Of a stretch of 64,000 bases of DNA, positions 51,505 to 60,630 are shown piece after piece (positions within the stretch are counted from its first letter, which is position 1; the number at the start of each line of letters is the position of its first letter). The notes under the pieces were generated by a model. It had not been told where the DNA came from. It saw nothing but the letters and a program-made list of their open reading frames with translations, and searched no databases. Both the position numbers and the translations under genes were made by a program. The stretch spans positions 1 to 64,000 of the forward strand of contig JAHBUL010000019.1 of assembly GCA_019638085.1 (NCBI GenBank), written 5' to 3'. This DNA is from Flavobacteriales bacterium. GTDB lineage: Bacteria > Bacteroidota > Bacteroidia > Flavobacteriales_F > PHOS-HE28.

Positions 51505-51915
51505 ATGAGTTTCACCACCAAAGGGACCGGTCCTTCCCGCCCACACACTGCCGACCCGGCCGACCACAATGAACTGGGCGAGTATTTTGATTCACTTCGT
51601 GCGCAGGCAAAGGATTATGTGAATACTGAGAAAAAAGTATTGACCCTTTTCATCTATGAGAAGATCGGCAAGGCCGTCGGAGGCTTGGTCGGCATTGTGA
51701 TCTCCGCGATCGCCGTGATCCTCTTTCTCGTTTTCGGCAGCGTCGCCCTTGCGCTCTACCTCGGTTCGCTCCTGGCAAGTGTTGCGTTAGGATTCCTGAT
51801 CGTGGCCGGCCTTTATCTCTTGGTATTTATCATCGTCCATTTCATGGCCCATAAGGCCATTCGTAATTCAACGATGCTGAACGTCATCAACTCCTTCTAT
51901 GATGAAAACGACTGA
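51505..51915 (+). CDS. Phage-holin-3_6-like membrane protein
   Basis: 136 residues. An amphipathic N-terminal region (ELGEYFDSLRAQAKDYVNTE) precedes two long transmembrane helices (about 60-82 and 85-112) and a basic tail. This is the Phage_holin_3_6/ActX-type family found in chromosomes, usually unrelated to phage lysis. Inner membrane. It overlaps the next gene by 17 bases and is followed by the AI-2E gene in the same unit. Confidence 0.82.
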   Translation: MSFTTKGTGPSRPHTADPADHNELGEYFDSLRAQAKDYVNTEKKVLTLFIYEKIGKAVGGLVGIVISAIAVILFLVFGSVALALYLGSLLASVALGFLIVAGLYLLVFIIVHFMAHKAIRNSTMLNVINSFYDEND

Positions 51916-52330
51916 TCGCTTCGCTGACCTGAAGGAATTCCAAGCTGAGAAGGCGCTGCTTCTGATGGAACGGCGGGAGCATTTAGTTCGTCTTGAACGT
52001 CACTTCTCAGTATGGAAGGAACCTCGGTTCCGCAAGGCCATGGTGAATGACGTGGTTGGTGATATCACACGGCAGATACTTCCCAAGGGGATCTTGGGCA
52101 CCTTGCTCGGCAAAGGCGATGTGAGCAGTGGGTTACGCATGGCTTTCGGTACGGGTCAAGGTGGTCTACTTAAACGGGCAGCGCTTTTTGCGTTGGGCAT
52201 TGCGGCTCCTTCACTCCTTCAAAAGTTGGAAAACATTTCCCTTCCGGATATCGGTCACGAACTCCAAGTAAGTTGGCACCGTCTGAAAGAGCACATGCGC
52301 GAACGCAAGGCCGAACGGATGGACGTATGA
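51899..52330 (+). CDS. Unknown small protein of the YtxH/holin operon
   Basis: 143 residues from ATG 51899 (ATG 51902 also possible). Rich in charged helices (FADLKEFQAEKALLLMERRE, RLERHFSVWKEPRFRKAM), a central Gly-rich stretch (GILGTLLGKGDVSSGLRMAF), one short hydrophobic segment around 95-106 and a basic amphipathic tail (RLKEHMRERKAERMDV). No family recognised. Overlap with both neighbours (17 bases with the holin-like gene, ATGA with the AI-2E gene) argues for coupled expression and joint function at the membrane. Confidence 0.7.
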   Translation: MMKTTDRFADLKEFQAEKALLLMERREHLVRLERHFSVWKEPRFRKAMVNDVVGDITRQILPKGILGTLLGKGDVSSGLRMAFGTGQGGLLKRAALFALGIAAPSLLQKLENISLPDIGHELQVSWHRLKEHMRERKAERMDV

Positions 52331-53484
52331 CATCACGCGTGAAGGAAGCGTCCAGGACGGCCCCAGGCCTTCAAGAAAGGATGAGTCCTTTGCTACGTTA
52401 TGTCCTGGTGCTCTTTGCGGTGATCGGCACGGTAACCATCCTTGCATTGGGAAGCAGCTTGTTCATTCTTCTCTTTGTGGCCGGGATATTCAGCTTTCTC
52501 CTGCTCCCATTTTGCCGCAAGCTGGAGCGATGGGGTTCCCCGCTGTGGCTGGCCGCAGCCGTGAGCTGCCTGTTGCTCTTGCTGATCTTCATCGGGTTGA
52601 TCAGTTTTCTGGGATGGCAGTACGCCCACTTCGGCACGGACCTCCCCGCTCTCCAACAGGCCTTGTTGGAACACATCAATAACGGACAGACCTATTTGGA
52701 GCAACGCTTCAACGTGCCCCGGGGGCAACAGGCTGATTGGTTGAACAAGGAACTCTCCGCTCTGGCTGAAAGTGGCGGGGCCATGGCCATGAGCCTGTTC
52801 ACCGCCACCGGAACAGCCTTGGCAACAGCGGTCATCGTGCCCATAGTCACCTTCTTCCTCCTGCTTTTGAAAGGGAGGTTCCGGGTGTTCTTCTCCAAGT
52901 TGCCCTCGAACGCCGATGGAGCGATCCTGCGCGTGGTGAACAATATCGCAATGCTCTCCCGCCAATGGCTCAAGGGAGTCCTTACCGTGGTGCTTTTTCT
53001 GGCCATACTCAACTCCATCGGCTTTCTTGCTTTGGGCTTGGAATATGCCATCCTATTGGGTGTAACAGCTGCCATACTGAACGTGGTACCGTACGTGGGA
53101 CCATGGCTAGGGGCCATCATTCCTGCATTGATCGCCTTGCTGACGAAGGACTCCGCCATGTATGTGCTCGGCGTTGCTGGAGTGATCGCAATAACCCAGT
53201 TCCTCGATAATAACTTCTTCACGCCCAAGGTGGTGGGCTCAAGTGTGAAGCTCAATCCCCTGGCCAGCATCATCGCCTTGATCGCATGGGGTTCCATTTG
53301 GGGCTTGATGGGCCTGATCTTAGCCATTCCGATCACTGGAATGATGAAGCTCGTCTTTGATGAGATCCCGACCCTGCAGCCGTGGGGCTTCCTATTAGGG
53401 GAAGAGGAAAAATGGCCTAGGAAAGATCGGCACAAACTGTCCCTCTCCTTAGCTGGAGACCAGGAAAAGAGAACTGTAAATTAA
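52327..53484 (+). CDS. AI-2E family transporter (PerM-like)
   Basis: 385 residues with about seven membrane helices: LLRYVLVLFAVIGTVTILAL, LFILLFVAGIFSFLLLPF, then a long extracytoplasmic helix region, and C-terminal motifs of the family (LNVVPYVGPWLGAIIPALIA, QFLDNNFFTPKVVGSSVKLNP in parts, and GSIWGLMGLILAIPITGM). Members export autoinducer-2 or move small ions or fatty compounds; substrate cannot be read from sequence. It begins with the ATGA overlap and closes the operon. Confidence 0.9.
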   Translation: MTSRVKEASRTAPGLQERMSPLLRYVLVLFAVIGTVTILALGSSLFILLFVAGIFSFLLLPFCRKLERWGSPLWLAAAVSCLLLLLIFIGLISFLGWQYAHFGTDLPALQQALLEHINNGQTYLEQRFNVPRGQQADWLNKELSALAESGGAMAMSLFTATGTALATAVIVPIVTFFLLLLKGRFRVFFSKLPSNADGAILRVVNNIAMLSRQWLKGVLTVVLFLAILNSIGFLALGLEYAILLGVTAAILNVVPYVGPWLGAIIPALIALLTKDSAMYVLGVAGVIAITQFLDNNFFTPKVVGSSVKLNPLASIIALIAWGSIWGLMGLILAIPITGMMKLVFDEIPTLQPWGFLLGEEEKWPRKDRHKLSLSLAGDQEKRTVN

Positions 53485-53507
53485 TGCCCCCCCGTATGAA
53501 GTTCGGT

Positions 53508-53515
53508 TACATTTG
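53508..53515 (+). promoter_or_regulatory. TACATTTG -7 box with very short spacing
   Basis: Perfect TAnnTTTG ending 5 bases before ATG 53521, the first codon of the DUF5723 gene. Confidence 0.55.
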
Positions 53516-53520
53516 GGGCA

Positions 53521-54984
53521 ATGCGTACGCCACGGCTTCTATTGGCAGTTGCAGTGATCGGAGCTCTTGATCTGCAGGCACAGACCGACCTTAGTGTGTT
53601 TTCCACCACGGGCAGGGCAGCAGCCACCACATTCGTTACGGATTACCAAGCCATCGGTATAAACCCCGCCAATTTGGGATGGCCCGGCCGCTGGCCGGAA
53701 AAAAAGGTGTTCTTCGGCTTCGCCGAGTGCTCCGTATCGGCCAATTCCGAGGCGCTCACGCGCGACGACCTCCGTGCCAGCGTGCTTGGCAAGACCGGAC
53801 GGTTCACGCAAGCACAGAAATTGGATGCCGCGAAAACCATGGCTGGCAAGGGATTTACGCTGAATGCGGATATCATGAGCTTCGGGGCCGCGTTCCGCAC
53901 GGATGCGTTCGGCGGGATCGGGATCCAGGTGCGTGACCGGGCGCATTGGTCCTCCACCTTGGGGCCGCTCGCCACGGACCTGCTTTTCCTCGGATCCACC
54001 TCTTCCTATTTCGATCGCGTGGTGTTGGCCAATGGCGACACCATCCCCAACACCGGGAACTTCTCCCAAGCCACCATCGACCAGGTCGTACAAGGGATCC
54101 GGGACGAGAACCTCCTCACCTTGTCCACCCTGTTGAAAGGTACACGGATCGCCTTCAACTGGTATCGTGAGTACAACGTCTCGTACGGACGACGGATCTT
54201 CCACAGTGAAAATGTGGAACTGTACGCCGGTATCGGGCTGAAGTACCTCTCCGGCTACGGCATCATCGATATTTCGGCCGATGAAAACGGCACGCTTGCA
54301 GCCTTTTCCGCACTTTCACCCTTCTTCGATGTGGATTACGGTAGTGTGGCAGGAGCCACCAATACGGTGCACAAGAGCAGCGGGGGCCTACCGCAAGCCG
54401 TGGGCAAGGGCAGCGGAATGGACCTGGGGCTTAGCGCCCTGATCGCCGAGAAATGGAAGTTCGGCGTTGCCGTTACGAATCTGGGTTCCATCAATTGGCA
54501 AGGGAATGCCTTTTCCGCAAATGATGGTTACCTGGCCGACTTGGCCAGCAGCGGCTTGGACAGCTACAATATGATCGACGGGATCAACGATTTCACCTCA
54601 AAGAACAGCGTCCTTGATTGGTCAGGGGAGCGTAGCCGCAAGGTGCCCCTTCCTGCGAACCTTCGGCTAGGTACCGGAGTGCTCCTCGGCGAGGTGGCCG
54701 AGATCGGCGTGGACGTGGTAGTCCCGTTGAACGATCAACCGGGGAACTTCGACAAGGCCATCATCGGTTTCGGTGGTGATCTCAGGCCTACAAAATGGCT
54801 TCAGTTCAGTCTTGGCGTGATGACAGGTGGAGACTTCCGCACCAGGCTGCCTGCAGGGATCACCTTCAATGTGGCCAAAGGAACCTTTGAGGTCGGGATC
54901 GCATCGCGCGACATGATCACCTTCTTCGCTTCCCACGACCCCACGGTCTCCCTATGTTTCGGTTTCCTCCGCTTCCGGATCTGA
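53521..54984 (+). CDS. DUF5723 family outer-membrane protein
   Basis: 487 residues. Signal peptide (PRLLLAVAVIGALDLQAQ) and a large beta-rich mature part with the DUF5723 hallmarks: a short TTFVTDYQAIGINPANLGW block near 37-55 (as in proteins that follow INPAN) and strands ending in LRLGTGVLLGEVAEIGVDV and FGFLRFRI. The C-terminal strand ends in a basic/aromatic residue pattern suited to barrel insertion. Probably an outer-membrane beta-barrel; function unknown. The ATG is unambiguous because the promoter box ends 5 bases before it. Confidence 0.82.
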   Translation: MRTPRLLLAVAVIGALDLQAQTDLSVFSTTGRAAATTFVTDYQAIGINPANLGWPGRWPEKKVFFGFAECSVSANSEALTRDDLRASVLGKTGRFTQAQKLDAAKTMAGKGFTLNADIMSFGAAFRTDAFGGIGIQVRDRAHWSSTLGPLATDLLFLGSTSSYFDRVVLANGDTIPNTGNFSQATIDQVVQGIRDENLLTLSTLLKGTRIAFNWYREYNVSYGRRIFHSENVELYAGIGLKYLSGYGIIDISADENGTLAAFSALSPFFDVDYGSVAGATNTVHKSSGGLPQAVGKGSGMDLGLSALIAEKWKFGVAVTNLGSINWQGNAFSANDGYLADLASSGLDSYNMIDGINDFTSKNSVLDWSGERSRKVPLPANLRLGTGVLLGEVAEIGVDVVVPLNDQPGNFDKAIIGFGGDLRPTKWLQFSLGVMTGGDFRTRLPAGITFNVAKGTFEVGIASRDMITFFASHDPTVSLCFGFLRFRI

Positions 54985-55022
54985 TCGCCATCCCTTGATC
55001 ACTGAGAACCCGCTGCTCCGAT

Positions 55023-56195
55023 TCAGAGCACTTGCAGCACGAGGCACTTCAGGTAATGGGTTTCAGGGATGGACCAATGGATCGGATGATCGGGAGGCTG
55101 CCCGCCGCTATGGACCTCACGTAATTCGCGATGTGCATCATGCGCAGCATCTGCGATGGTCTTACGAAAAAGCTCCGTGCCCATATGCTGTGAACATGAG
55201 CAGGTAACCAGAAAACCTCCCGGAGGCAGGCTCTTGATCGCCCTCAGATTGATCTCCTTGTATCCGCGGATCGCACCTGGAAGAGCGGTCCTGCTTTTAG
55301 CGAATGCAGGAGGATCCAGAATGATCACCTCCCAGCTGTTGGCCACGTTGCGCGGACCGGAAAGAAAATCGAAGACGTTGGCTGCCTTGAACTCACAAAG
55401 ATCACCTAGGCCGTTGAGCACGGCATTGCGCTGCGCCAGGCTCACCGCATCTTCGCTAATGTCCAGCCCCAATACGCTGGATGCCCCATACTTCGCGGCA
55501 TGCAAGGCGAATCCACCGGTGTGGGTAAAGCAGTCCAGTACCCGCTGGCCTTTTACGATATGCTCCAGCGCCGCGTGGTTCAATCGTTGATCCAGAAAAT
55601 GACCGGTCTTCTGGCCCGCCGCCACATCCACCGCGAACTGTAAGCCATTCTCCTCGATGATGAGGTTGGGGTCGAATTCTGTTCCGATATAGCCGGTGAT
55701 CTGCTCCAGACCTTCCTTCTCCCTGATCGGCACATCATTCCGCTCGTAGATACCGCGCGGTGCGATAACTTTATGCAGCGCCTCTATGATCTCCTTTTTG
55801 AAATTGTCCATCCCCAAGGCCAAGGTTTGGAGCACAAGCACATCATTGAACTTATCCACCACCAGCGCGGGTAGGCCATCGGCTTCACCGAAGACCACTC
55901 GACAACTCACTGGCTGTCCCATACGGATCCGGTGATCCCAGGCTGTTTGTATCTTCCGTTGGAAGAAGCCGGCATCGATCGGTTCGTCCAGGTCCTTCGT
56001 CAGCATCCGCACACTGATCTTCGAGCGCGGATTGAAAAATCCTTGGCCCAGCGGCCCTTTCCGAACATCAAACACCTGAACGATGCCACCCGGCTTGGGG
56101 CGGCCTTCAAAACGCAATACCTGATTGTCATAAACCCACGGGTGCCCGGAACGGATCCGTTGGTTCGTATCATCGATGTAAAGGCGGTCGCGCAT
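55023..56195 (-). CDS. rlmI: 23S rRNA cytosine-C5 methyltransferase, RlmI-type
   Basis: 390 residues. An N-terminal PUA domain (SGHPWVYDNQV near 17-27) is followed by an EEHEE-like domain and a SAM-dependent methyltransferase (FGEADGLPALVVDKF; VLDCFTHTGGFALHAAKYGA; ILDPPAFAKSR with the catalytic DPP; FLVTCSCSQHM with the catalytic cysteines). RlmI methylates C1962 of 23S rRNA in E. coli. ATG 56195 is fixed by the family start RDRLYIDDTNQ and by a TACCTTCG box at 56213-56220. Confidence 0.92.
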   Translation of the reverse strand: MRDRLYIDDTNQRIRSGHPWVYDNQVLRFEGRPKPGGIVQVFDVRKGPLGQGFFNPRSKISVRMLTKDLDEPIDAGFFQRKIQTAWDHRIRMGQPVSCRVVFGEADGLPALVVDKFNDVLVLQTLALGMDNFKKEIIEALHKVIAPRGIYERNDVPIREKEGLEQITGYIGTEFDPNLIIEENGLQFAVDVAAGQKTGHFLDQRLNHAALEHIVKGQRVLDCFTHTGGFALHAAKYGASSVLGLDISEDAVSLAQRNAVLNGLGDLCEFKAANVFDFLSGPRNVANSWEVIILDPPAFAKSRTALPGAIRGYKEINLRAIKSLPPGGFLVTCSCSQHMGTELFRKTIADAAHDAHRELREVHSGGQPPDHPIHWSIPETHYLKCLVLQVL

Positions 56196-56212
56196 GGTCA
56201 AGAAAAGGGGGG

Positions 56213-56220
56213 CGAAGGTA
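56213..56220 (-). promoter_or_regulatory. TACCTTCG -7 box of rlmI
   Basis: Near-consensus box on the minus strand, 17 bases before ATG 56195. Confidence 0.45.
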
Positions 56221-56309
56221 GGTGGTGCCCATACCTCCCCTAATCCCTTGGAATTGACGAACGGTAGCCACGGGAAGGCGAACGGTGCTCCAGCTGTGGC
56301 CACACCGTT

Positions 56310-56317
56310 TAACTTTG
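56310..56317 (+). promoter_or_regulatory. TAACTTTG -7 box with very short spacing
   Basis: Perfect TAnnTTTG ending 4 bases before ATG 56322 of the GWxTD gene. Confidence 0.55.
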
Positions 56318-56321
56318 AGGC

Positions 56322-57725
56322 ATGACGAAGTGTTGTTCTCTACTGGCAGCCGCCATACTCCTACCTTTCACCTTGGTGGGCCAATCCCGGCTCAACGCCG
56401 TGGTGGAGACAAAACGATTTTACGAGCCCGGCAAGGGGGAACTGGTGGACGTGAACATCTCCGTGATCGGTGGTACCGCACTCTGGACAATGGATGAGCG
56501 CGGCTTCCAACAAGCCAAGGTGGAGGCGCTCACTGTGATCGAGCAGGATGGCAGAATAGTGGATTTCAGGAAAACACTGGTACGGTCACCGGAACGCGCC
56601 GATACGCTTCAGAGTGACTTCATCCATCAAGAACGGTTCGTATTGCAACCAGGGGCCTATGCCCTCACGCTGGAACTGCATGATGCGAACTTGGCGGATA
56701 CCGCACGGACATACGTTCACACCCCGTTGGTGGTACCGGCACGGGGTAACGATGTGACCCTTTCCGACATAATGTTCACCCTTCCCGGGCCGGACGGCAA
56801 AGGGATCGCGCCATTCCCGGGCACCTACTTTCCATCGGAAACGGACAAGCTCGGTTTCTATGCGGAGGCGTACGGCACGCTCGACAAGTTCGGCGAGAAC
56901 GGTGCGTTCGTGATATTGGCACGAATAGAGAATTATGAGACGGGCGAAGTGGCCGGTAATTTCAGCCATGTCCGGAGGGTGAAGGCCGATACCGTTGTGC
57001 CCTTCGTCATGGAGTTCGGGATCGGCAAACTACCCAGTGGCAACTACCTGTTGGCGCTGGAGCTCCGTGATCGCAACGACTCCTTGGTCCAACGTCGCGC
57101 GCAGTTCTTCCAGCGGAACAATCCGATATCCTATGATCCCGGTGCCTTGATCGCTGGCGAACTCGGTCCAAACTTTACGGATGTATACACCGACCCGGAT
57201 TCCTTGGCGGAGTACCTGAGTTCCATGCGTCCCATCGCTGATGAAATGGAGCGCAAGATGATCGACGACCGGTGGAAGGACAAGAAGCCGGAACTGATGC
57301 GACAGTTGATGTTCACCTTCTGGTACAACCGTTCACCACAGGACCCCAAGGCCGCCTGGGAGCGTTATCTGGAGGCGGTGAATTATGTGAACCAGCGCTT
57401 CGGATGCCGCAACATGCGTGGCTACCAGAGCGACCAAGGCTACGTATACCTCCGCTACGGCGCACCCAACACCGTGGTGGATCGTGCCAACGAAACGACC
57501 TCAGTGCCTTATATGATCTGGCACTATTACCGGGCAGGCCGATACTCCGATCGCCGTTTTGTCTTCTATCAACCGGAACGCTCCACCACTTGCTGGACCT
57601 TATTGACCTCGGATATGCCCGGCGAAATGACCAACCCGCTTTGGCTGAACTACCTCGTTCCGGGCACGGCAGATGGTGGTGTCAAACGGAATGAAATACT
57701 GGATAACTACAACAATCCACGATAA
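56322..57725 (+). CDS. Secreted GWxTD-domain protein
   Basis: 467 residues with a signal peptide (KCCSLLAAAILLPFTLVGQ). The N-terminal two thirds are beta-rich immunoglobulin-like repeats (FVLQPGAYALTLELHD, LPSGNYLLALELRDRND). The C-terminal third is the GWxTD domain: QLMFTFWYNRSPQDPKAAWE, YVNQRFG and YVYLRYGAPNTV. The GWxTD family is exported and of unknown role. The canonical W-x-T-D motif is degenerate here (FWYNRSPQDP). The gene is alone, with a promoter box 4 bases before the ATG. Confidence 0.85.
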   Translation: MTKCCSLLAAAILLPFTLVGQSRLNAVVETKRFYEPGKGELVDVNISVIGGTALWTMDERGFQQAKVEALTVIEQDGRIVDFRKTLVRSPERADTLQSDFIHQERFVLQPGAYALTLELHDANLADTARTYVHTPLVVPARGNDVTLSDIMFTLPGPDGKGIAPFPGTYFPSETDKLGFYAEAYGTLDKFGENGAFVILARIENYETGEVAGNFSHVRRVKADTVVPFVMEFGIGKLPSGNYLLALELRDRNDSLVQRRAQFFQRNNPISYDPGALIAGELGPNFTDVYTDPDSLAEYLSSMRPIADEMERKMIDDRWKDKKPELMRQLMFTFWYNRSPQDPKAAWERYLEAVNYVNQRFGCRNMRGYQSDQGYVYLRYGAPNTVVDRANETTSVPYMIWHYYRAGRYSDRRFVFYQPERSTTCWTLLTSDMPGEMTNPLWLNYLVPGTADGGVKRNEILDNYNNPR

Positions 57726-57741
57726 CACCAACAAGCCTCAG

Positions 57742-57749
57742 TAATTTTG
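57742..57749 (+). promoter_or_regulatory. TAATTTTG -7 box with very short spacing
   Basis: Perfect TAnnTTTG ending 4 bases before GTG 57754 of mnmH. Confidence 0.55.
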
Positions 57750-57753
57750 GCCC

Positions 57754-58767
57754 GTGCCCACAGCAATCCCCATCGAGGGCTTCCTCCGTTCCGAGCTTCC
57801 GTTGATCGATGTTCGCTCACCAAGCGAATTCGCTCAAGGACATATTCCCCGAGCAGTAAACCTCCCTCTGTTCACTGATGAGGAACGTTCCGTCGTGGGA
57901 ACGCTGTACAAGCAAAGGGGTCGGGATGTCGCCATGTTGGAAGGGTTGCGTATTGCAGGTCCCAAACTAGCCGGTCTGGTGGAGAGTGCCCGACTGATCG
58001 CTCCGGATGGAAATGTAGGCGTGCATTGTTGGCGAGGTGGCGAACGGAGTGCCACCGTGGGCTGGCTGCTTGAGAAGACCGCCTCCATGAAGGTCCTTAC
58101 CCTACAGAAAGGCTACAAGGCATTCCGAAAACTCGTATTGGACTCCTTCGGCCGGAACTGGAACTTGAGGATACTGGGTGGGTATACCGGCTCGGGCAAG
58201 ACCGAATTATTGCAGAAGTTACGCGGGCTGGGGGAGCAGACCTTGGACCTGGAGGGCCTGGCAAACCACAAGGGATCAGCATACGGTGGCATAGGTGCCG
58301 GAATGCAACCTTCCACTGAACAATTCGAGAACCTCATCTGGGACAGCCTTCGCCGTTTCGATCCCCGCCGACCGATATGGGTAGAGGATGAAAGTCGCCT
58401 AGTGGGCTTTGTGAAGATCCCCGATCTGCTCTATGCCCAAATGCGTGCAAATACCGTGGAGTTCGTAAATATGCCAGTGGAACAACGGGCAGCCCGATTA
58501 GTGGAGGAATATGGTGCGCTTCCCAAGGAGGAACTGGCCGCAGCCACCACGCGGATCCAAAAACGATTGGGTCCTCAACATGCGCAGGAGGCACTGGCAG
58601 CGCTGGCAGCGGATGACCTGCACCGGGTTGCGATGATCACCCTGACCTATTACGACAAGACCTATGCTCGAGGACTTGGTGAACGAGACCCCGCGAGCAT
58701 ACACATGCTCGATGTCAATGATATGTCCATCGATGATCTGGCCCGCAAACTGGCTGAAAGGAAATGA
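57754..58767 (+). CDS. mnmH: tRNA 2-selenouridine synthase
   Basis: MnmH replaces the 2-thio group of (m)nm5s2U34 tRNA with selenium, through a geranylated intermediate. The 337-residue protein has an N-terminal rhodanese domain with catalytic C92 in [10 protein letters not shown] and a C-terminal P-loop GGYTGSGKT (142-150). The start codon is GTG, 4 bases after the promoter box, so the mRNA is probably leaderless. The ATGA overlap with selD couples supply of selenophosphate to its use. MnmA, which makes the 2-thio substrate, is also in this window. Confidence 0.94.
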   Translation: MPTAIPIEGFLRSELPLIDVRSPSEFAQGHIPRAVNLPLFTDEERSVVGTLYKQRGRDVAMLEGLRIAGPKLAGLVESARLIAPDGNVGVHCWRGGERSATVGWLLEKTASMKVLTLQKGYKAFRKLVLDSFGRNWNLRILGGYTGSGKTELLQKLRGLGEQTLDLEGLANHKGSAYGGIGAGMQPSTEQFENLIWDSLRRFDPRRPIWVEDESRLVGFVKIPDLLYAQMRANTVEFVNMPVEQRAARLVEEYGALPKEELAAATTRIQKRLGPQHAQEALAALAADDLHRVAMITLTYYDKTYARGLGERDPASIHMLDVNDMSIDDLARKLAERK

Positions 58768-59816
58768 ACGGAACGGATAAAAGTGAAGTACGGCTTACGC
58801 AGTTCAGCCACGGTGCAGGTTGTGGGTGCAAGATCGCCCCGGCCGACCTGGATAAGATCCTGGCCAGTACATCGGGCCCCATGCCTGATGACCATCTCTT
58901 GGTGGGCTACCACAACCGGGATGATGCTGCAGTTTATGATCTTGGCGATGGCCGGGCCGTGATCAGCACCACCGACTTCTTCTCCCCCATTGTGGACGAA
59001 GCTTTTGACTTTGGACGGATCGCGGCCACCAATGCACTGAGCGATATTTATGCCATGGGTGGAAAGCCACTGCTCGCGGTGGCCATCCTGGGTTGGCCCT
59101 TGGAAAAGCTCGGGGCTGAACTCGCAGCCCAAGTGGTTGAAGGAGGTCGGCAAGCATGCCGCGATGCCGGCATACCATTGGCCGGTGGCCACAGCATTGA
59201 TGCTCCGGAACCTTTCTTCGGCTTGGCCGTGACAGGTGAGGTGCGAATTGAACATATCAAGCGGAATGATACGGCCCGCGCTGGCGACGTGCTCCTTCTG
59301 ACCAAACCATTGGGGGTGGGTGTATTGAGCACTGCACAAAAGAGGGGGAAGCTTCGTGCAGAACACCAGCATATCGGCAGGGACCTGATGCTGCAACCGA
59401 ATAGCATTGGAACCGCACTCGGTACCATGGCGGGCGTGCATGCCCTTACCGATGTCACAGGTTTCGGCCTACTCGGGCACCTGATGGAAATGTGCCTTGG
59501 CAGCAAACTGAACGCGCGCCTCCAATACTCAGATATCCCCCTGATCCCCGAAGCCGTGGACTACGTAAAGGAAGGTTGCTATGCCGATGGTGCCCTGCGC
59601 AACTGGAAAAGCATCGCCGGGCAAGTGGACGGTGCCAACACGATGGAACGCATGATGTTGCTCTGCGACCCCCAAACAAGTGGCGGCCTGCTGATCGCTT
59701 GTGCCAAGAGCGAACTGGAGAACGTGGAACTGTTGTTAAAGGGATCCCAAGTCTTGTTCAGGCGCATTGGCGAACTCCATGATGACACGAGCAATAAACG
59801 TGTCATTGTTGGATAG
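58764..59816 (+). CDS. selD: Selenide, water dikinase (Cys form)
   Basis: SelD makes selenophosphate from selenide and ATP. The 350 residues open with [14 protein letters not shown], where C20 corresponds to catalytic C17 of E. coli and K23 to K20; it is coded as TGT, not as a selenocysteine TGA. Later blocks [21 protein letters not shown] (split here), [15 protein letters not shown] and [15 protein letters not shown] are normal. With only mnmH beside it and no selA or selB in the window, its role here is selenouridine tRNA. Confidence 0.96.
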   Translation: MNGTDKSEVRLTQFSHGAGCGCKIAPADLDKILASTSGPMPDDHLLVGYHNRDDAAVYDLGDGRAVISTTDFFSPIVDEAFDFGRIAATNALSDIYAMGGKPLLAVAILGWPLEKLGAELAAQVVEGGRQACRDAGIPLAGGHSIDAPEPFFGLAVTGEVRIEHIKRNDTARAGDVLLLTKPLGVGVLSTAQKRGKLRAEHQHIGRDLMLQPNSIGTALGTMAGVHALTDVTGFGLLGHLMEMCLGSKLNARLQYSDIPLIPEAVDYVKEGCYADGALRNWKSIAGQVDGANTMERMMLLCDPQTSGGLLIACAKSELENVELLLKGSQVLFRRIGELHDDTSNKRVIVG

Positions 59817-59880
59817 GACATTACATGGCAACTATTGTGAACAGGGCGAACATATTACCCACCGGAATGTTGTGGTATCG

Positions 59881-59888
59881 TACATTTG
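59881..59888 (+). promoter_or_regulatory. TACATTTG -7 box
   Basis: Perfect TAnnTTTG, 36 bases before ATG 59925 of the AT-hook protein gene. Confidence 0.55.
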
Positions 59889-59924
59889 CAGCGCTCCTAA
59901 AATCAATAAGATCTACACCGAAAC

Positions 59925-60521
59925 ATGGCTAAAAGACGCTTGAGTGAAAAGAACATTGACCAACTCCTGGTCCACTACCGCAATGAACGTCGCCGTCTCA
60001 GCTACCAATTGGATCTGGTAAGAGGCGCGATCGCCGATCTGAAAAAGGAAAAAGAGGTGGTAGCCGCCATGCCCGTGCCTACTTCCACTTCCTCAGCAGA
60101 TGTCCCAAAGCGTGGCCCGGGTCGGCCCAGAAAGGATGCAACGGTCACCGCTTCAGCCGGAAAACCAGGCCGTCCGAAAAAGCGCGAACGCAAGGAACGC
60201 GCCTTGAACGAATGGGACAATATCGTGATCGATGCGATCAATTCCTCAGGCCTCCTGTTGCCCAAGGAAGATATTCTCGAACATGTTAAAACATGGGCCA
60301 CCAAAAACAAACCGGAACTTTCCACTGAGGAGGTGGAGGCCTTTGTTACCCGGGCATTACAGAAGTTAAGCGGGAAGAAGCAATTGCTGGGCACACACCA
60401 CAGCGGTTTGCGCCGAGGCTACCATTATGGGCTGAAGGACTGGTTCTTCCAAAGTAGCGGAAAGCTACGCAAGCAGCACTACGAGCGCTTGGTGCTAACT
60501 CCCGAAAAGGCACCGGCTTAA
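59925..60521 (+). CDS. AT-hook-containing protein of unknown function
   Basis: 198 residues. An N-terminal coiled-coil-like helix (NIDQLLVHYRNERRRLSYQL, 10-29), then a linker with two AT-hook motifs, RGPGRPRK and GKPGRPKK, at about 63-89. A C-terminal 100-residue domain has the look of a winged-helix (NEWDNIVIDAINSSGLLLPK, TEEVEAFVTRALQKL, RGYHYGLKDWFF). A DNA-binding role is inferred from the hooks. No named family recognised. A perfect 30-base palindrome terminator follows. Confidence 0.8.
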   Translation: MAKRRLSEKNIDQLLVHYRNERRRLSYQLDLVRGAIADLKKEKEVVAAMPVPTSTSSADVPKRGPGRPRKDATVTASAGKPGRPKKRERKERALNEWDNIVIDAINSSGLLLPKEDILEHVKTWATKNKPELSTEEVEAFVTRALQKLSGKKQLLGTHHSGLRRGYHYGLKDWFFQSSGKLRKQHYERLVLTPEKAPA

Positions 60522-60549
60522 ACGCGCACACCAACAAATGGAATGGCAT

Positions 60550-60579
60550 GAAAATGGCGACTGATCAGTCGCCATTTTC
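60550..60579 (+). terminator. Perfect palindrome terminator after the AT-hook gene
   Basis: A 30-base perfect palindrome centred on TGATCA, with GAAAATGGCGAC and its complement as arms and TTTT in the 3' arm. Starts 28 bases after the stop. Confidence 0.75.
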
Positions 60580-60630
60580 CCTTTACATGCCTCTGGGAAG
60601 TACCTTGACGCTGTTCCAACAGCCTATATC

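Noticed and set aside
51505-51915. Prophage remnant suggested by the holin-like gene
   Set aside because: No other phage genes nearby; this holin family is common in chromosomes and the operon has cellular partners.
58822-58834. Possible selenocysteine in SelD
   Set aside because: The codon at the catalytic position is TGT, so it is cysteine.
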